From assembly GCA_028554795.2 (NCBI GenBank), contig CM068832.1:90591427-90655426 (forward strand): DNA of 64,000 nt, read 5' to 3'. Source of the stretch: Sinohyriopsis cumingii. Lineage: Eukaryota > Mollusca > Bivalvia > Unionida > Unionidae. Shown in pieces: positions 50,001 through 56,900 of this stretch. The notes beneath the pieces were generated by a model, which saw only the letters and a program-made list of their open reading frames with translations, made no database searches and had not been told where the DNA came from. Made by a program: the position numbers and the translations under genes. The number at the start of each line of letters is the position of its first letter. Positions within the stretch are counted from its first letter, which is position 1.

Positions 50001-53000
50001 CACAGCTAGGGGACTGTGAAGTGTTTTAAATTGGATATGCCCTCTGTAACGCACAGCTAGTGTACTGAGAAGTACTTTAAATATGACAATTACTCAAGGG
50101 CACAAAGAGACAATGATTCTGTCTGGAAAATTGGTCAGCTAGATAAATGATCTTAATCACTTGTGGATTTTAATTCTCAGGGACACTGGTGAAAGCCTTT
50201 ATGACAAAACAATATGGATAAACAGCATTACAATAAATGGTCTCAATACACAACATTTCTATTGCACTGTAAATCGCCAAATGTTTTCCTTTTACCAATA
50301 TTGGTTCTTAAGTTGCCTCAAAACCTAGTAATCTTGGTTTAAGGTACTTGGTCAAATAAAAAACAATAGTACTAACATTCTATTTTCCTTGTTTATTACA
50401 TCCTCACTAGCTGTTTGATGCAAGTGGTCTTCTACTTTTTTGAGTTCCTCTAGTTTCCAGGCAGCTTTCTGTAGCAGAGAAAATTCAAAATAAATGAGAC
50501 ATAACTGCATGAAGTATTGAATTTAAGGAACTATAAATTCAGAAATTAAAGTTTAAATGAATATCCATGTTAGAATATAGAAATTTTGAAATTATTCTAC
50601 AATCATGCAGTGTCTGATATTTTTTTAAATAAACAAATTTATCATAGATAAAGAAAGTCTATCAATACAAAAAAAATATATGTAAACAATATGAAGTAAT
50701 ATAGGCAGACAGAAAACAATTTGTAACATTTGGGGGAAAATACTTTATGAAATGCTGGTGTGAACAACATTAATTCAAACTGGTATTGAATTTTCTTATC
50801 CTATACACATACTGATATGTATGGACCCTGAAGCTGGGCCTAAATCAATTTTTTTGACAAATATATATAAATTGACTAAAAGCTAACTAATCAAAATTAT
50901 CCCACTATCTCTAATGAAAGAATGAATGCATATGGACAATTGAATTTATACTGAATATATTTGTGTGGACTCTTTGGCAGGAAACGCAACTAAATAATCT
51001 ATTTATTACATACTTACAAGGAAATGAAGATATACAAATGTTATTTTGTACACTGATACTGAAGTATAAACTAAAAACTGAAGAAATTCAGCTAATGAAT
51101 TTATAGGACTCAACTGATTCCCCAATGACCTAATCCTATTCAAGCTTAATTCTTCATGTCACCTATACACAGAGTTCCTGGTAAATCTTTAAGGACTGTG
51201 AAAATAACTTGCATTTCTTGTTTTGTTGATGAAGCTTCTGGATTTCCACAAGTAACCAAGTGTTACTGTTGTAACTATGCATTACTGTTGCAAGCATGTG
51301 TTACTGTTCCAACCATGTACCATATCAGTGACTATAGCTGTCATAATGCATATAATGGCTACTGTATTGCTGACAATGGCTGCCATGTCAATGACTATAG
51401 CTGCCATAATGCATATAATGGCTACTGTATTGCTGACAATAGCTGCCATATCACTGATATAATCATGAGATTAGTTGTCAAATCACTGACATTTGCTGCC
51501 AGAGTTCAAATTAAAAATTTCCTCAAGAATTTCACATGTTATGATTTGGATTAATATGCCATTAAGATGCTACATTTTCTGTACACAAAAGTATTCCTGC
51601 ATCACATGGTTAACAACAATACATGCAGATATTTGACCACTTTTGTTTACCTTATCCATGTTGAAAGGGTTAAAATACTGAATAGTAACAAAACTTCCAA
51701 ATGCATGGGAACTGTTGTTGTTGTTGTTTAACACCATTTTTCAGCACACAATAGGCTATACATGGCAGCCAGTATTCATGGTGGAGGAAGAACCTGGGAA
51801 ATCCCCAGAAAGAACCACCGACCCTCAAGAAGCTACTGGCAAGCTTTCTCACATAACCACATTGGCCGAATCCGAGACTCGAACCAATGCAGACAGAGGT
51901 GAGATGGTAGTGATCCATAACGGGGAGCGCTTTAGACCACTCAGCCACTCGGGGCCCCGCATGGGAACTGGTTTAAAGCAAATAATGAATACATTTATAA
52001 AGTGTTTCACTGTAAGTACAACATACTAGTGAATTAATGTCGTAAATTAAGATTTTATATTCTATTTAAAAAAATGTAATTTTCTTTTTATTATATATAA
52101 TTTAAAGGCAAAAGCTGTTGGTTTGCATGGATATTTTGTCTCCATTGCTTGCCAAATTAATAACTGTTGTTACATGAAAATGAATACATCTTAATTTTTA
52201 AAAACTCATCTCTTGCACAGTTTGATATAGTGTATACTGATGAGGTGGGAGCACTGTAGAAACATTACAGAGCAGTCAAATCAGACAGACTTTGTAACAA
52301 AATATTGTAATTACTGTGAGGTTACCAGTAACGATCATTATTCTCTTTTTTATATTATTTTGAATGTGAAATGTGTGGCGTGGGCAGGCATGCATTCTAG
52401 TGCAGCAACAGATGCTGTGGCCAAAATTTAAAATGACATTTTATTTCAGTTTGCAATCAACACTCATTTATCACCCATGTCTCCATTATTTTCAAACATG
52501 ATCATGATTGTGATTAGTGTCAAGACTACTAATCAACAATTTTATTACTATATTTAATCAAGAGTTTTTCCCTATAAACCTGCATCATTTGTCATAATAT
52601 ATAACAGATATATGATAATGTGTGTCTGTGTGTGTGATTAGGATTTTTAATGAAGCTTTAACAATTTTTCAGTCATATCACTATGTCTGCAGTGTGGCAG
52701 TTTATAGTGATGTGTAGCACTGCGGCATCATGCCGCAGACATGGAGCATGATGTCCCACCATGTCACATTATCCTGACACCAGGCCGACCAGTCCAAACA
52801 CTAACCTCTTAACACTGAGTGCCTAGCAAGGCAGCTGTTAGTACTATTTTTGTTAGTCTTTGGTATGACTCGGCCAGGGTTCGAACCCACGACCTCACAC
52901 TTCCAAGGCAGATACTCTAACCACTAGGCCACCAGAGCGGTTGGTATATGATAATGTATGGGTGACATTAAATACTGAAAATAAATAAAATCATAAGTTC

Positions 53001-53900
53001 AATCACTGAAAATTTTCATGATTCATGTGGAAAACTATTTTTTAAAAAGTTGAAATCTGAAGACTACTTTACATTGTTTTCAGTTCCATTTTTGGCATTA
53101 TTTTGACGGCACTGGATCAATGACTACTAGAATGTTTACAGTCTTCACAAATTTTTTAATTTGTTCACCTTGATGGGGAGAAAGAGGAAAGAGGAGAGAG
53201 ACAGTGGAAGCAAAAGAAAAAGAAAACTTGGAAAAGAAAATAGTTCCAAAGTGTTATTACCAGTGTGGTGATAAAAGTAGTATAATTTTTCTTCTACTGA
53301 TAATTTTGAATCTTCATCATGGATGTTTTTGGTTTGCTGGTTTTAAAGGTGCTTTAAACACATTATTCACTATATCATGCAGACTAAATGGGGCTAAGTA
53401 CCTTTCACAAGGACACACTAAGATCTCATTATGAAATGTATAATAACATAAATACCACATCATGTTTTTCTTATAAAATTAGTGTGTGTGTATATACACT
53501 CAAAAATGTAAGACAAACTAGCCTTTGTGTTAAGAAGTTGAAGGCAACAAACGTGTCATTCTTGATATTTTGATACTTACATACACAATTTCATAATAAT
53601 TAGGTCTCATTGTGTAAAACAGAAAATGGTGTGGTCTTCCATCTGATCCAAACTGTGGAACTGAAACAGAAAGTACAGCATTAGCTATACCTGTGAATTA
53701 CCTCTACAAAACTAGGTACATGGTATCACTTGCATTTCCCAATATTTCTGGTATAATTTTCAATTAATAGCAAATATTTCAATAAATTATGTTTCTCCAG
53801 GAATATTTACCTGATCACATTAACATTAGGAATATAAGCCAAACTAAACTTCCAAATCGAGCCATCCCAAAGATGAAAATTCATCTTTCAGTCTATAATA

Positions 53901-53962
<62 letters not shown>

Positions 53963-56900
53963 CACACACACACACACACAAAGGGTAATAATTCTTGCTC
54001 ATTACCTCCCCTGATCATATACAGGTGGCACTGGCTTAAACTGAGCAGAACATTGTGTAATAGGATGCTCACATTGAGGGAAGGATAGACAGTATTTAAA
54101 GTGATCAGGTATGTATTCTAGAAGAAACATAATTTACAAAACAATCTGCTTTCTTCTTTAAATACATTCCCTGATTCCATTAAAATACATGCCAACCCCT
54201 GGCGAGGAAAAAGTGTAATCCAAATGAACCAAAAGAGTAATCCGAGCAGAGAAAGAGTAATCCACATATAACATAATTGTCCGCATGAAGTACATTGTAA
54301 GGTAGAGTAACAACTTGATACTTCAAGAGTTCTTCTAATTTATCAGCAGCCTTTCCTGCAGCATGGTACATCATATGACAGAGACAACCTGATATGAATA
54401 ATGATGGAGACATTTTTCAAAATATAGAATGTAACTCCTTTATGAATTCCAGTCATCAGTGATGCAGCATCAGCTGAAAACCCCCATAAAGTTCTGCCAA
54501 CTTGTATTTATTCAAAGCATTATAAAGCAAATAAAAAATTGTTTTTCGAGTGGAATCTACTATTAATTCTGGTGATGAAAGAAGAGCACTCTGACTTTGC
54601 CCTTTTCATCGTCAAGGTCTCTTACACAGACTGGGTACAACGTTTTGTTGTCATAATCAGTACTCCAGTCTGTTGCAATACTAAACGGCCCAATTTTGAT
54701 GACTTCTGCAATTTTAAGTGAAGTATATTCTGCTAAACACCTAACAATGTTAGATGATTTTGTTCTTGCATATGCATATTTCTGCAAATTTGGAATAAGG
54801 AAACATCCGTTTGAACAAATGACCAATGTAGTCTTCTACCGCTAGGGGTAGTCTGTGTTCTTTTAAGAACTCGGTATATAACGCCTCTGCATTTATAAAA
54901 ATCGTGTCCACAATTTAGTTCTGCTGTAAAAAAAAGAAGTTAACGTAGTACTGGAGTTAGCAAAACAAAGTAAATCAAGGTTTCTTTGTTTTACCACCAA
55001 GACCATTATTAAAATCCTTTCCACGCAGCCTGCAAGGAGCATGAAGCTGCCATAGAATTAAATGCTGTAATATGTTGTTCATGTATTCATCTCCGAATCA
55101 ATTTTTCATCTTTACTAATCCATGTGTGAATTTATCTGAAAAATATTTTTGTTCTAACACACGCATCAACTAGAATAAATCTGACTTGACTTTTAGCGCC
55201 GAATACCTACAGACAGGTTCTGCACCAGATATCAATTTGAACAAAGAATCTGCGAGCAAAGATTACAAGTTAGAAAACCAATCTGTTCTCTCCTAACTAA
55301 GCCATACAGCTGCTATAAATAGAAACTGAGGTCAAAACTTTGAAAGTAGAACCAGCCTATTTCTTGGAAATAGGGCAACTGCTATAAATAGAACATAATA
55401 CTGTTAGGAAAGTGCATGTAAGTCAACAGACTAGCATACTCTTATGTTGTAGTTACAAAGAAGCCATCTTTTCAAGAATACGGTCTGTGGGATTAATGGG
55501 ATGTTAATAAGAATGGGAAAATAAATTATTAATTTTTTTTTGGAGGGGGATATACTGAAAACACATAATCAGAATAAATTAATGCATAGGGCATAGCTTA
55601 GCGGAAAAAAAAGCGCAATGATTATGCCAACAGCATAATGGTTGGCATGTATGCATTAATGTTAGGGGAATAGGTAATAGGTGGAGGGAATATTGAGCAT
55701 CCGAAAATTGAGCATCTAAAATATACTTCAGGTAACCTCTGAGGGAAGGATATTGGATATGAAGGTTAATATACTCTCCTACACGCAAGCAGCACAACCA
55801 GGGGCAATGTGGTTTACTTCTGGAAAGAGGAAATAATAAGATCATCTCACCACATAAAATGAAACCAGCAAACATTGCACAAGATGCCCATCTGGATGTT
55901 GGGCTGGTGTCAAGTGGATTTGTAAGCCACTAGTATTTCATCTCCAAGACTGTCACAGTACCATCCAAAATGATAAACTGTGAGTAAATGGCTAGCCATA
56001 TCTGCAGGATATGGTCATCAAATCAGTACAGATGCCTTGTCAAAAACAAAAACTGCCACTACAGGTGTTGGGCATATGGACAGCAGTGTAGATGGCTGCA
56101 CTGCTGGAGTAATGTTAATGTTAGGCTGATGGCTGGATCTAACAATCTGATGTGAACACTACATGGCTCTCCTTGGAAAGGCATAGGACGATATGAACCT
56201 GAAGCCATATGGTCAATGAATTTTATGGATCAAGAGCCCGATGGCTGGACAGTAGTCAGTAGTTGATATGGCATCAAAACCTATGACAGTATCAAAATTG
56301 AGATGGAGCTTGACAGTATGGATGAAGTGCCAGACTCTTGGATGGTATGGTTAACAGCCAAGATGGTATCTAACTGAGATGAAGCAGGGCAGTATGGATC
56401 AAGTGTTAGACGGTTGGATGGTATGGTCAACAACCAAGATGGCATCATAACTGAGGTGTAGCTGGATGGCATGGTTCATCAAAGTCAATATAAACCTCAT
56501 GCACTTGGCCTAGCATTGGGTGGAAACTCTCCCAAGGTGTCTAAATTCTTACCTAAACCATGAAGACAGAAGGACACAGAAATGTCATTCAATTCCTTTA
56601 TAAACACCATGCACCAGTACTTATAGGTCCAAGGGCCCCAAGTGGCCGAGTTGGTTTAAAGGGTTCTCCGTTAATGGTTCACTGCCATCTCACCTCTGTC
56701 TATGTGGGTTCAAGTCTAGGATTCGGCGAATGTGGGTATGTGAATAAGCTTGCCAGTAGCTTCTCGTGGGTCGGTGGTTCTTTCCAAGCTCTTCCTCCAC
56801 CATTAATACTGGCCACCATACATAGCCTATCGTGTGCTGAAAAATGGCGTTAAACACCACAACAACAACAACAACAAAAACTTATAGGCCCGAAATCTAT

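Noticed and set aside
51156..51554. 132-codon plus-strand frame with repeated NGYCIAD
   Set aside because: Explained by a 63-bp duplication in an intron; no support for coding.
52621..52942. Functional tRNA genes at tRNA-like A/B boxes (also 38101, 56632, 51958, 30951, 29575, 28053, 27369, 12955)
   Set aside because: The heads do not fold into full cloverleafs as written, are followed by shared SINE bodies and tails, and are flanked by target duplications.
53204..53434. Plus-strand frame starting with a Lys/Glu-rich stretch
   Set aside because: Composition comes from purine-rich DNA, and its second half is a SINE C fragment.
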